Shown piece after piece: positions 24,159 to 33,490 of a stretch of 64,000 nucleotides of DNA. This stretch comes from Spirochaetaceae bacterium. GTDB taxonomy: Bacteria > Spirochaetota > Leptospiria > Leptospirales > Leptonemataceae. A program made the position numbers and the translations under genes. Under the pieces are notes generated by a model. That model ran no database searches. It saw nothing but the letters and a program-made list of their open reading frames with translations, and was not told where the DNA came from. How positions within the stretch are numbered: the stretch's first letter is position 1; each line of letters begins with the position of its first letter. The stretch covers positions 62,001 to 126,000 of the forward strand of contig PCBI01000009.1 of NCBI GenBank assembly GCA_002730875.1, written 5' to 3'.

Positions 24159-25532
24159 GTGGCCGACCCGCGGCAAGTCCCTGCCGATATAGAAGCCGAG
24201 CGTCAGGTGCTCGGCTCTCTTATTTTAAGGCCAGATCTTACCATCCAGGTAAGCTCTATAATTAGTAGGAACGATTTCTTCTCAGACGGACACCGCTTCA
24301 TCTACGACGCCATACTGACGCTTAGCAATGACTCGGCTAACGAAATCGATCCAATAACAGTAGTCCAGTTCCTTCAGGATCGCAATCAGCTAAACCCGGC
24401 CGGCGGAAACGCCTACATCATGCGCCTGGTCGAAGACGTGCTGGCGCCGAACAATGCGCCGCTTCAGGCGGAACGAATTCGCAACATCGCTCTTCGTCGG
24501 GATCTGATTAACGCCGCCCATCAAATCGAAAGCGATGCCAGGGAGCCCCAGGAAAACGAAGGGAGCTTCTTAAAACAGGTAGAGGAGGCCATCCTCAAGA
24601 TTACCTCCAAAACCAGTTCCCGGGGCGTAGTGTCGGCTGCGGAAATGCAGTCGGACTTTTTCGATTACTTCGAGCATCTTATCGCCGCCCGGGGCGGCAT
24701 GTCCGGATTACCCACAAAGTACGAGGAGTTCGATAACCGTACCTCCGGTCTTCGCGGCGGCGAACTTCTGATCCTCGCGGCGCGGCCCGGTATGGGCAAG
24801 TCTACCTTTGCCATGAACATAGCCATGAATCTGGCGATCTCCGAGCAACCCGCTCCGATACTGTTCTTCACCCTGGAGATGAGCCGTCTGGAAGTTCTCC
24901 TTCGTATCCTTTGCGCCCATTCGCAGACCAACCATGCCGACCTGAAGCGCGGCCACATACCGCAGGGCAAGAAAGCCTCGATTCAGGCCTCCATGGACGC
25001 CATATTCAAAAGCCCTATTTACATGGACGATTCCGGCGCGCTTTCGATCTGGGATTGCATCAGTCGAACGCGAAAGCTGGCCATGGAACTCCGACTAAAG
25101 GGACAGAAGCTCGGGCTGGTGGTGGTGGACTATCTGCAGTTGATGAGCGATCCGGAAAACCGGAAGTTCGGACGCCAGATGGAGGTAGCGAGTATTTCCC
25201 GCGCCTTGAAGCAACTGGCCATGTCCGAAGATATCCCCATTCTTGCCCTTTCTCAGATGAACCGCTCGGTGGAGCAGCGAAGAGGCGAATCGGCCAGACC
25301 CCAGCTATCCGACCTTCGGGAATCCGGCGCCCTGGAACAGGATGCGGATATGGTGATGTTTATTCATCGGGATGCTCCGGCGGATGGCGAAGAGGCCCCG
25401 GAGCATGCCGGTCAGGCCGAAATCATTATCTCCAAGTATCGTGCCGGCCGTACCGGCGGCTTTTATCTGGCTTATCGACCGGAACTGTTTCGATTTGACA
25501 ATCTGCTGGATGCAGGTAGCACCGAAGCCTGA
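24159..25532 (+). CDS. dnaB: Replicative DNA helicase DnaB
   Basis: The 457-residue hexameric 5'-3' helicase has the N-terminal helical DnaB domain (VPADIEAERQVLGSLILRP) and a RecA-like core with Walker A ARPGMGKST near residue 210, Walker B LGLVVVDYLQLM near 323 and a late arginine-rich motif (ISKYRAGRTG). The start is GTG at 24159 with GGAGGG upstream. The rpsF-ssb-rplI-dnaB order is conserved in many bacteria. No intein is present. Confidence 0.97.
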   Translation: MADPRQVPADIEAERQVLGSLILRPDLTIQVSSIISRNDFFSDGHRFIYDAILTLSNDSANEIDPITVVQFLQDRNQLNPAGGNAYIMRLVEDVLAPNNAPLQAERIRNIALRRDLINAAHQIESDAREPQENEGSFLKQVEEAILKITSKTSSRGVVSAAEMQSDFFDYFEHLIAARGGMSGLPTKYEEFDNRTSGLRGGELLILAARPGMGKSTFAMNIAMNLAISEQPAPILFFTLEMSRLEVLLRILCAHSQTNHADLKRGHIPQGKKASIQASMDAIFKSPIYMDDSGALSIWDCISRTRKLAMELRLKGQKLGLVVVDYLQLMSDPENRKFGRQMEVASISRALKQLAMSEDIPILALSQMNRSVEQRRGESARPQLSDLRESGALEQDADMVMFIHRDAPADGEEAPEHAGQAEIIISKYRAGRTGGFYLAYRPELFRFDNLLDAGSTEA

Positions 25533-25757
25533 GCCAATGCCCGGGCCAATTCATGAGCCAATGCCGGAGCGGCTGCCGGCTTGCTTTTCTGGTAGGGCCG
25601 TATCGCGTGGAGCTGGTAAAGCTCGGTAACGGTCAGTTGGATACACCGTGCAGGCCGGATACCATGCCGCCGCAAGTGCAAAGTTCCTTGAGACTTCTAT
25701 TGGAGAAATCCGGTGGAGACATCCAGGGGCGAAACATCTACGATCAAGACATCTACA

Positions 25758-27125
25758 ATGGCAAAGAAATCATCCAGGACATTCATCTGCAACTCCTGCG
25801 GCGCCACCTACAGTCGCTGGCAGGGCAAATGCGGTCAATGCGGCGAATGGAATACCATCGACGAGGATCATTCAGCGCCAGTGGTTTCCGGGGGCAAGAG
25901 TAGCCGACCGGCCGGGCCCATGGATGAGCTTCCCTTTTTGGCCGAAATCGATCCCGAAGAAGCGGCGCGAAAACCCACAGGCCTGGACGATCTGGATCTT
26001 GTGCTCGGCGGCGGACTTGTTCCGGGCCAGCTAATCCTGCTGGCGGGCGAACCCGGGGGGGGAAAGTCCACTTTGATTCTTGAGATATCGCGAAGATTCA
26101 CCGGTCGGATCTATTACTTCTCCGGCGAAGAGAGCCCCGGGCAGATTCGTATGCGAAGCGATCGAATGAAGATCGACGGCAGCCGTATCAAGATTTCGCG
26201 AGAAATCGAACTGGATGCCATCTGTAATCGCATGTCCCGCGAAAAGCCGGACCTTCTGGTGATCGACTCGGTGCAGACCATTTCATCCAGAGAAGGCAAC
26301 CTTCCCGGTAGTCCAGGTCAGCTCCGGGATGCCGCCTTTGCCCTTCTGGAAGCCTCGAAGCGTAGCAAAGTGCCGGTGCTTCTTACCGGGCATATAACCA
26401 AGGAAGGCTCCATCGGCGGTCCCAGGCTGCTCGAACATATGATGGATACGGTGCTCTACTTCGAGAGCGACCGAAACAATCATTATCGCATTCTCAAGTC
26501 TACGAAGAACCGGTTTGGTCCTGTAGGCGAAGCCGCCATTCTGGAAATGCGCTCCGACGGAATGACTCCTGCTCAGCGACTGAGCAGCACTCGAAGCGAG
26601 GAGTCTCCCGCGGGCTGTGTTCATGCGGTGATTCTGGAAGGTAGTCGGCCCATCGTTGTGGAGGTGCAGGCCCTGGTGAGCCGCAGTTCCTATGGCCCGG
26701 CCCGTCGTGTGGCGGAAGGTCTGGACACCGGCAGGCTATTGCTTCTGAGCGCTGTTCTGGAAAAGCATCTGAAATTGCGTCTTTCCGATTACGATATCTT
26801 TGCGAACATCGCCGGAGGCTTTCGGGCCGATGAGCCGGGCCTGGATCTGGCGCTTTGCGTGGCTATCCTGTCTTCCTTTAACGAGCAATCCGTTAGCAGT
26901 AATGCCGGAGTTCTGGGCGAAGTGGGGCTTTCCGGCGAGCTACGGCCGGCCTCCCGGGAAAACCTGCGACTCAAAGAAATGGCCACCCTGGGCTTCGACA
27001 AAATCTACGTTTCCGGAGGATCCGCCACCCGGGAAATCGAAGAGATGCATCCATCTTTGAGCTGGAAGCGCCTGAAAAGCGTTTCGGAAATCCCGGAAGC
27101 GTTCTTCGGCAATACATCCGGATAA
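25758..27125 (+). CDS. radA: DNA repair protein RadA (branch-migration helicase)
   Basis: The 455-residue protein has the N-terminal C4 zinc finger (CNSCGATYSRWQGKCGQC), a RecA-like ATPase with Walker A GEPGGGKST, the RadA-specific KNRFG motif, and a Lon-like C-terminal domain (ADEPGLDLALCVAILSS, GEVGLSGELR). It processes recombination intermediates. The ATG at 25758 is chosen; the frame to 25713 adds 15 unlike residues. The 225-bp gap after dnaB shows no gene. Confidence 0.96.
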   Translation: MAKKSSRTFICNSCGATYSRWQGKCGQCGEWNTIDEDHSAPVVSGGKSSRPAGPMDELPFLAEIDPEEAARKPTGLDDLDLVLGGGLVPGQLILLAGEPGGGKSTLILEISRRFTGRIYYFSGEESPGQIRMRSDRMKIDGSRIKISREIELDAICNRMSREKPDLLVIDSVQTISSREGNLPGSPGQLRDAAFALLEASKRSKVPVLLTGHITKEGSIGGPRLLEHMMDTVLYFESDRNNHYRILKSTKNRFGPVGEAAILEMRSDGMTPAQRLSSTRSEESPAGCVHAVILEGSRPIVVEVQALVSRSSYGPARRVAEGLDTGRLLLLSAVLEKHLKLRLSDYDIFANIAGGFRADEPGLDLALCVAILSSFNEQSVSSNAGVLGEVGLSGELRPASRENLRLKEMATLGFDKIYVSGGSATREIEEMHPSLSWKRLKSVSEIPEAFFGNTSG

Positions 27126-27295
27126 TGCTCGGCCAGCTATGGTCCGGTGAGGAACCGGCGGTGAACGCTCCTGCGCAGGGACCACCCGCCGGGCCACTGT
27201 CGGCCCCTGCCGCACCATTACCGCTCCGCCAAACCGGCGCCGGCGGCGGGTGGGAAACCGATGGTCAGTCACAGCCGCTTCTGTAAATTGTGCCT

Positions 27296-27649
27296 ATGAA
27301 GAAGGGAAATACCCGCCCCATGGCGCAGTCTTCGTCGTCCACAGCCGGCCCTATCGGGTCCTCCAGGGGCCGCCCATTCCTGGCAACGCTTTTGCTAATT
27401 GGCTTTGTGGCGCTGTTTACTGGATGCAATGCCGAGCCTAACGCCACGGATGTGCAACGGGTGAAAGACGAATTTCTACATCTAAGGTTTCAGGCAAGAA
27501 TTCAACCCTCGCTGAAAGGGCAACCCGATGCCCGATTGTTCCAAATGGCCTGTCAGAATAACAATGTACAGTGCGACAAAGTGTTGCAGAAACTGAAGGA
27601 GTCAGACCCGGACTTCTACAAGGTACTGGAGAAAGAACTGGACGGATAG
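27296..27649 (+). CDS. Small lipoprotein
   Basis: The 117-residue product has an N-region of about 27 residues, a hydrophobic core (FLATLLLIGFVALFTGC) with a good lipobox, and a charged helical mature part (VQRVKDEFLHLRFQARIQ, NNNVQCDKVLQKLKES). I do not recognise the family. The ATG at 27296 is preferred over GTG at 27290. The 170-bp gap before it is GC-rich with several possible hairpins. Confidence 0.65.
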   Translation: MKKGNTRPMAQSSSSTAGPIGSSRGRPFLATLLLIGFVALFTGCNAEPNATDVQRVKDEFLHLRFQARIQPSLKGQPDARLFQMACQNNNVQCDKVLQKLKESDPDFYKVLEKELDG

Positions 27650-27834
27650 ACCGAAGGGCACGACCACCAGAGCCGCACTGCGTGCCGGTTGGCGTTGGAG
27701 CTATGGCGAGCAGACAAAGTTAATATCGCAAAAGGTCATCAGTCGATCGATCCGGTTGCCCATCCGTAACAATATCGCGTAGCCCAGCAGTGACCTGGAA
27801 GTAACTTAATCAGAAAGCGCATCAGGAAATCATA

Positions 27835-29232
27835 ATGAAAAATAGAATAGGATCCAAACATAAAGGACTGATTTCATCCCGGGAAAGATTGGGCTGGATT
27901 GTCCTGCTTCTAATTGTATCTTCCGGTTATTTTTTCAAGCCTCTTTATTCGGAAAGCTCAGCTCTTTCCGAGCGATATCGCATGACCCTGGAGATAATTC
28001 TGCAGACTCTGAAGAAGAACTACGTGGAGCAGGTGGACGAAGAGAAGCTGCTACTCGGTGCTATTCGGGGTATGCTCGCTGCCACCGGCGATCCCTATAC
28101 CCGGTTTCTGGACCCGGAAGAGAATGCAGACTTCTCCCGATCCGAAGGCGGCGCTCTGGTGGGTATTGGCGTGGAAGTTACAATGTGCCAGAACGTTCCC
28201 TGTGTGATTGCTCCCATCGACGGTAGCCCGGCGGCCCGGGCAGGCATTCAACCCGGGGATCGGATCATTGAAATCGATGGCGTAAGCACTGAAAAAAAAG
28301 AGTTTGCAGAGATCCTGAACATCATGACCGGCGAAACCGGTAGCGTTGTGAAACTCAAGATTGCGCGACAGGACATGATGGAACCCCTGGAATTCTCTAT
28401 CACACGACAGATTGTGGAAGTGGATTACTGCCGCGGTAAGATTCTGCCAGGAAACATCGGTTATATTCGGCTTTCGCAATTCTTTGGCGAAGAGACCGGT
28501 ACAGTGGAGACCTTTAAGGGCTGGATTCAAAAGTTCGATGAACAGAAAGTCAAAGGGGTCGTGCTGGATCTGCGAAACAATAGCGGCGGTCATTTACAAA
28601 TGGCTGTAACCCTGGCCAGTCTGTTTCTGCAGCCCGATCAGATAGTTGTGCGCGCGTCCGGCCGCGATAAAGAAAGAGACGACGTGTTTCGCGCTCGCAA
28701 ACTGGATACCGGCCTTTCGCCATCCATACCATTGATTGTCCTGATTAATGAAGGCAGCGCCAGCGCCTCGGAGATTCTGGCCGGAGCGTTACAGGACCAT
28801 AAGCGGGCCGTTCTCCTGGGGGAAACCAGCTTTGGCAAAGGTTCCGTGCAAAACATCTTTCGTCCCCTTCCAGGTAATTCGGCGGCCCTGGTCACAACAC
28901 AAAGGTATTATACTCCGTCGAATCGGTCCATCCACGGAGTGGGACTGGAACCGGATATCAAGGTGGCGGACTGGGATCCCACTCCGGAGGATCGATTCTA
29001 TGCATACAAGATCCGAAGTTCCGGGCTTCTGGAGCGATTTGTTAAAGCCAACCCGGGTCTGGATGCGGCTACACTGAAGAAGTTTAAACAAACATTGAGC
29101 AAAGAACGGCTGCCGCTCAGCGATCGCGCAGCGCTTGCACTGCTTCGCTCCCAGTATCCCGCTTCGCCGTACCCGGAACGGGATACGGATCATCAACTGA
29201 ACAAGGCTATGGAATGGATTGAATCAAGATAA
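27835..29232 (+). CDS. ctpA: S41-family C-terminal processing peptidase (Ctp)
   Basis: The 465-residue envelope protease has an N-terminal membrane or signal segment (LGWIVLLLIVSSGYF), a PDZ domain (about residues 105-185: GSPAARAGIQPGDRIIEIDG) and the S41 catalytic core with Ser in NEGSASASEI and Lys in GETSFGKGSVQ. It cleaves C-terminal tails of periplasmic proteins. AGGAAA lies just before the ATG. The spacer 27650-27834 shows no gene. Confidence 0.94.
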   Translation: MKNRIGSKHKGLISSRERLGWIVLLLIVSSGYFFKPLYSESSALSERYRMTLEIILQTLKKNYVEQVDEEKLLLGAIRGMLAATGDPYTRFLDPEENADFSRSEGGALVGIGVEVTMCQNVPCVIAPIDGSPAARAGIQPGDRIIEIDGVSTEKKEFAEILNIMTGETGSVVKLKIARQDMMEPLEFSITRQIVEVDYCRGKILPGNIGYIRLSQFFGEETGTVETFKGWIQKFDEQKVKGVVLDLRNNSGGHLQMAVTLASLFLQPDQIVVRASGRDKERDDVFRARKLDTGLSPSIPLIVLINEGSASASEILAGALQDHKRAVLLGETSFGKGSVQNIFRPLPGNSAALVTTQRYYTPSNRSIHGVGLEPDIKVADWDPTPEDRFYAYKIRSSGLLERFVKANPGLDAATLKKFKQTLSKERLPLSDRAALALLRSQYPASPYPERDTDHQLNKAMEWIESR

Positions 29233-29375
29233 TTCTTTCCGGTTCAGCGGCGAATTGCGCTACGGATGCTGTAGGCTTTCACTACACCTTGATGCGCATC
29301 CACCGGCATTGGGTTGCGCAAAGCGCCATAGCCGCCGGGCCCCGAAAGAACGAGTCAGGAAAGATCGAGTCATAG

Positions 29376-30401
29376 ATGAATAACGAAAAGCGAATTCTGG
29401 GGCTGGGAATTGAGACGTCCTGCGATGAGACATCGGTGGCCGTGATCGAGAATGGAAGTCAAATTCTAGCCAATGAAATATACTCTCAGATCCAGGAGCA
29501 TGCACCGTTTCATGGCGTAGTCCCCGAGATTGCCAGCCGATCCCATCTAATCAAGATCAATCCGGTATTCGAGACGGCCCTGCAAACCGCCGGCATCCAG
29601 CCCGACCAGCTCGATTATTGCGCCGTAACCTCGCGTCCCGGCCTTACGGGCTCCCTTATGATAGGGGGGCAACTGGCGCGCTGTCTGAACCTGGTCTATG
29701 ACACCGAACTGATTACCGTGGATCATATCGAAGCCCATATGTATGCGGTGTTTCTGGAAGGCAAGAACCCGCAGTACCCTTTTCTGGGCCTTTTGTTGTC
29801 TGGCGGTAATTCGGCCATATTTCGCGTGGAAGGTCCGCAGCAGATGGAGCTTCTGGGCACTACCATGGATGATGCTCTGGGCGAAGCATTCGACAAAGCA
29901 GCTTCCGTCCTGGGACTTCCTTATCCGGGGGGCCCGCATGTAGAGAAGCTGGCCCTCGGTTACGAAAAGGAAAATCCGGAAGCCGCCTCCTTGCCTTCCC
30001 GGTTTCCCCGGTTACTCAAAGATCTTCCTTCGGATCGAATTGCCTTTTCCTATTCCGGAATCAAAACGGCTGTCCTCCAGGCAGCCGGAAATAGCGACGA
30101 TACGGCCGGCATCTGTTACGACTTTCAGCGAACTTCCTTCGAGCTGGTAACCCGGATGCTTTCCAGGGCCACAAAGCTTACCGGTTTGAAAACCGTTGTG
30201 GCCTCCGGTGGCGTTCTTGCCAGCGGATCCCTTCGTAAAGAGATTTCAACGCTTGCCGCAAAAGAAGGATTGGAACTCTACTATCCGGAAGATCGCAGGT
30301 TATGTACGGACAATGCGGCCATGGTGGGAGCCCTGGGTTATCGGCTCTGGAAAGCCGGCGTTAGAAGCGAACTGGATTTCCCTGTGTCCAGTCGACGTTG
30401 A
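29376..30401 (+). CDS. tsaD: tRNA N6-adenosine threonylcarbamoyltransferase TsaD
   Basis: TsaD transfers the threonylcarbamoyl group to A37 of ANN-decoding tRNAs, with TsaB and TsaE. The 341-residue ASKHA-fold protein has LGIETSCDETSVAVIE at the start, the metal-binding VDHIEAHMYAV near residue 115, the LSGGNS loop and a late VASGGVLAS and CTDNAAMVG. Length and motifs are normal. Confidence 0.97.
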   Translation: MNNEKRILGLGIETSCDETSVAVIENGSQILANEIYSQIQEHAPFHGVVPEIASRSHLIKINPVFETALQTAGIQPDQLDYCAVTSRPGLTGSLMIGGQLARCLNLVYDTELITVDHIEAHMYAVFLEGKNPQYPFLGLLLSGGNSAIFRVEGPQQMELLGTTMDDALGEAFDKAASVLGLPYPGGPHVEKLALGYEKENPEAASLPSRFPRLLKDLPSDRIAFSYSGIKTAVLQAAGNSDDTAGICYDFQRTSFELVTRMLSRATKLTGLKTVVASGGVLASGSLRKEISTLAAKEGLELYYPEDRRLCTDNAAMVGALGYRLWKAGVRSELDFPVSSRR

Positions 30402-30614
30402 ATTAAGCCTCTGGCCGAAGCTTTCGGATTAATGGAGGCAGATTCCCTGGGGTTGTTTCTGGCCAGCGCCAGCTCCCGGGTACGTTCGGTAACACAGATC
30501 AATTGTAACATTGCCGCGATCTTGCGAGTTACCACTGAATCCGCCGAATCCACGATTTCATGGTACTTTAAAAATTGGTTTACCGCAGTCGAAAGCAGTT
30601 ATTTCTCCCTCCCT

Positions 30615-31379
30615 ATGGGTTTTCTTACTAACCGTCTGGGCTGGGTTCCCAACCTGTTTACCATGGGTAACCTCTGGCTGGGCTTTTTCAGTATTCTAAT
30701 TTCCCTGCAAAATGTAGGAAACCCGGATCTGTTGCGAATAGCCGGCGGACTGATCATACTTGCGGTATTGTGCGATGGCCTGGATGGTTTTGCGGCCAGG
30801 TTATTGAATGCCCAGTCTGACGTAGGCGCTCAACTGGATAGCCTGGCGGATCTTACCACCTTTGGTATTGCTCCCGCCGCTTTGATGTATTCGCTCTCCA
30901 TGAATGATCTGATGCTACCTCTTACGGACCGGATCTCTCTACCTGCCGGGATGATCCTGGCAGCCATCTACCCGGCCTGCGCCGCTTTCCGACTGGCCAG
31001 GTTTAACGTTGCTCATGATGACGATCATTTCGTCGGTCTCCCTTCGCCGGTGGCCGGTCTCATTGTAGCCCTGATGCCTCTCGCCTTTCAGGAAACTCTG
31101 CTCATCCCCGCTCCGATACTGATTGGTATCTATGTGGCCTGCGGATACCTTATGGTCTCGACGCTGAAGTACTCCAAAGTGCAGGTCACTATGATTCGTC
31201 GGTTTTCTCCCGTGCGGCTGGGTCTTGTGGCTGTATTCTTGATCGGAGTTCTGATCTTCCTGGGTTTTCGCTACGGAGGGGATTTTTCGGCAGCCGGACT
31301 GTTCGCCATCATGGTGATCTACATCGTCTCGGGATTGGTTACCTTCATTCTTCACTTGATTCAAGAGTTTCGCGTTTAA
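30615..31379 (+). CDS. pssA: CDP-diacylglycerol--serine O-phosphatidyltransferase
   Basis: The enzyme makes phosphatidylserine, the precursor of phosphatidylethanolamine, in the inner membrane. The CDP-alcohol phosphotransferase signature is DGLDGFAARLLNAQSDVGAQ followed by LDSLAD, near residues 54-79, within a protein of seven or more hydrophobic helices. The ATG at 30615 (MGFLTNRLGWVPNLFTMGNL) gives the family's usual N-terminus (254 aa). The frame is open upstream to an ATG at 30432, which would add 61 unusual residues; neither start has a strong ribosome-binding site. The 3' end overlaps the convergent outer-membrane gene by 35 bp. Confidence 0.92.
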   Translation: MGFLTNRLGWVPNLFTMGNLWLGFFSILISLQNVGNPDLLRIAGGLIILAVLCDGLDGFAARLLNAQSDVGAQLDSLADLTTFGIAPAALMYSLSMNDLMLPLTDRISLPAGMILAAIYPACAAFRLARFNVAHDDDHFVGLPSPVAGLIVALMPLAFQETLLIPAPILIGIYVACGYLMVSTLKYSKVQVTMIRRFSPVRLGLVAVFLIGVLIFLGFRYGGDFSAAGLFAIMVIYIVSGLVTFILHLIQEFRV

Positions 31380-32751
31380 GCTCGGGTTTCTCTTCGGCAA
31401 GCGGAGCGTGGCCGGGTTCAGTGGAGTCCGCATCGGGCATCGAATGGGTGTGTAGCTTCTGTAGTCTCCACCGGCCCTGGATGCTGAAGCGAAAGAACTT
31501 GTCGGACTTTCCGCCGGCCGTTCCGGGTCTGCTCTCCGAATAAAACACTCGTGCATGAAAATTGCGAGAGCTCAGGCGAAACTTGATTAGATGGTCCACA
31601 TCCGGATAAAAGGCCAGGGCGTTGCTACGGACCTCACGCCGCTGGAAGACCGATACCGGGCTTTTCTTATGCGCTGCCATGTATCCAACAAAGAACCGGA
31701 ACGGACCTTTCTTGTAGTCCACGCTGATTTCGCCGGCAACGCTGTCGCCGTCAGAATACAGAATGCCCTGAACCACCAGGCGCGGGCGCAAAGAGAGCGA
31801 ATCCTGCGGGTTGATCGATGCATGCCCCCATCGAATTCCGGCGCCAGCATTTCTGAAGTAGCGATAGCCGGCATCCGATCCGTAGCGCCCGGTTCGCAGG
31901 GTTTGTCCGTGGGCAACCAGTTGCAGGTCTTTGTAGACAGTGCCCAGAAGACGAAACCGCCCCAGGCGATACTGGTCCCGGCCACGGTCCTGTCCGGCGG
32001 CGGTTAATTCGAGAAAGGATAGATTAAGGGTGATTAACCCGGCTCCGCTGCGGCCTTTTCTGCCCGGGTAAGGGTCCTGTGTCTCCGGATTGATGTCATC
32101 CTGCGGATCTCGGGCGCCCTGAACCTGGAGCAAGAAGGGTACGCCGGCCGAATTGTACATCCGATACCGGCCAAAGCCCCCACTTGCGTTATCGCGGTAA
32201 ATGGATCCACGGAAGGATTGTTGCCGGTTGCCGGAGCTTAGCTTCCCGGCCCAGGAAAGAAATCCCTGCCTGGAACCCGGGTGATAGAAACCCGTAACCA
32301 TGGGCGCTGATAGTAGAAGACCGGCGCCGGAAAGTCCTTCTACTGCGCCCAGCCCCATGGCCATGGGGAATCCGGGGGACTGGGGCCGTAAGGATAGAAA
32401 ACCCATGGGCCTGCTGGTGCGATCCGGTATTCCATAAAGGTAGCTTAGGCCCGGCGAATCCACGTAGAATCCGCTGGAAGGTCCCGGTCGGAACCGTGTG
32501 CCTGCCTGGATCGTCCAGGGCTTTCTCTGTAGTTCAAGAGACAACGGATGATCGGACTTGTCCAGCGCCAGTCGGGCCTTTTTCCAGCGAACGAATAGAC
32601 CCGCCGATGAAGATTGGCGGGAATGGATGGGGCCCGTGCGACTGGCCGCGCCCAGGGCGCTGATTTCGGGGCGGCCGCTGACAGAATCGGGGAGTAGAAC
32701 CAGCACCGGAATTAAAATGATTGAACTCCTGAGGCTCTTGCCCGACAACAT
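31345..32751 (-). CDS. Putative outer-membrane beta-barrel protein
   Basis: The 468-residue product has a signal peptide (SSIILIPVLVLLPDSVSG) followed by alternating hydrophobic/polar stretches with many Gly, Tyr and Arg residues (QSFRGSIYRDN, GRYRMYNS, YRLGRFRLLGTVYKD, GGFGRYR), as in outer-membrane barrels. The last 40 residues are polar and charged. I know no family. It is divergent from the ECF sigma gene, sharing a 55-bp spacer with a perfect palindrome, and could therefore be a target of that regulator. Confidence 0.7.
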   Translation of the reverse strand: MLSGKSLRSSIILIPVLVLLPDSVSGRPEISALGAASRTGPIHSRQSSSAGLFVRWKKARLALDKSDHPLSLELQRKPWTIQAGTRFRPGPSSGFYVDSPGLSYLYGIPDRTSRPMGFLSLRPQSPGFPMAMGLGAVEGLSGAGLLLSAPMVTGFYHPGSRQGFLSWAGKLSSGNRQQSFRGSIYRDNASGGFGRYRMYNSAGVPFLLQVQGARDPQDDINPETQDPYPGRKGRSGAGLITLNLSFLELTAAGQDRGRDQYRLGRFRLLGTVYKDLQLVAHGQTLRTGRYGSDAGYRYFRNAGAGIRWGHASINPQDSLSLRPRLVVQGILYSDGDSVAGEISVDYKKGPFRFFVGYMAAHKKSPVSVFQRREVRSNALAFYPDVDHLIKFRLSSRNFHARVFYSESRPGTAGGKSDKFFRFSIQGRWRLQKLHTHSMPDADSTEPGHAPLAEEKPELKRETLESSEE

Positions 32752-32764
32752 ATAGGTCAGGGGT

Positions 32765-32787
32765 CCGGTACAATCATTTTGTACCGG
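32765..32787. promoter_or_regulatory. Perfect 9-bp inverted repeat between OMP and sigma-factor genes
   Basis: CCGGTACAA and TTGTACCGG are separated by 5 bp in the 55-bp space between the divergent starts at 32751 and 32807. It may be an operator for a dimeric regulator or a hairpin in the sigma-factor leader, 20 bp before its ATG. Confidence 0.55.
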
Positions 32788-32806
32788 CTAAACCGGATAT
32801 TCATTC

Positions 32807-33367
32807 ATGAGTGTAAATCCTCCAGAAAGGTTCGAGAGGATCTATGAAGACAATGCCAGGGATATTCTGACATATCTTCTGAGATCTGTTCGAGAAGAGG
32901 CCACCGCCCGGGATTTGCTGCAAGACACCTTCCTGAACTTTTTCCGTATCTATAAAGAAAAGCCCCTGCCCGATGATACCGGCTGCAGGATGTATCTGTT
33001 TCGGGTGGCCCGAAACCTGATGATCAATCATGGCAAAAGCGGTTACCGCCAGCGAGTAAACCTGGTAGCGGAATACACGGACTCCACCGAACCATCGGCC
33101 AACGAGCGTCCGGATAACCAGTATTTTCGAAAGGAAGATGTAAAACAGGCTGAGATATTGATTCAGCAGATGCTGGACCAACTGGATGAGAGAAGTCGCA
33201 CGGCCGTTCTCCTGAGGTTTCAGGAGAACTTACGATTGGAGGATATCGCGGAGGTTCTGGATACGTCCGTTTCTACTGTGTCGCGCACTATTCAGAAGGC
33301 TCAGAAGCGCTTGGCCGAGCTTAGCAAGAAAGAAGAGTTTAGCATAAGCTCTCTGGAGGATTCCTGA
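32807..33367 (+). CDS. RNA polymerase sigma factor, ECF subfamily
   Basis: The 186-residue product has sigma region 2 (RFERIYEDNARDILTYLL, RDLLQDTFLNFFRIYKEK) that binds core polymerase and the -10 box, and region 4 (LRLEDIAEVLDTSVSTVSRT and IQKAQKRL) that binds the -35 box. It directs a special regulon. The FecR-domain membrane protein 123 bp downstream is a plausible anti-sigma factor or signalling partner. Confidence 0.92.
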   Translation: MSVNPPERFERIYEDNARDILTYLLRSVREEATARDLLQDTFLNFFRIYKEKPLPDDTGCRMYLFRVARNLMINHGKSGYRQRVNLVAEYTDSTEPSANERPDNQYFRKEDVKQAEILIQQMLDQLDERSRTAVLLRFQENLRLEDIAEVLDTSVSTVSRTIQKAQKRLAELSKKEEFSISSLEDS

Positions 33368-33490
33368 AATGTCCATTCCACTGATAAGTAGGCCGAGTAG
33401 GTTCCACGGCGCCCATGAAAGAATCATCCGAGGAAAAATCGGGAAAAAAGAAACGGCCCTTGTTAGATAACTGAAGGCCGCCATAAGTTC

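Noticed and set aside
30432..30614. 61-codon N-terminal extension of pssA, with a Maf-like string LFLASASSR
   Set aside because: The enzyme's conserved start is at 30615; the Maf-like string is short and lacks the rest of that family.
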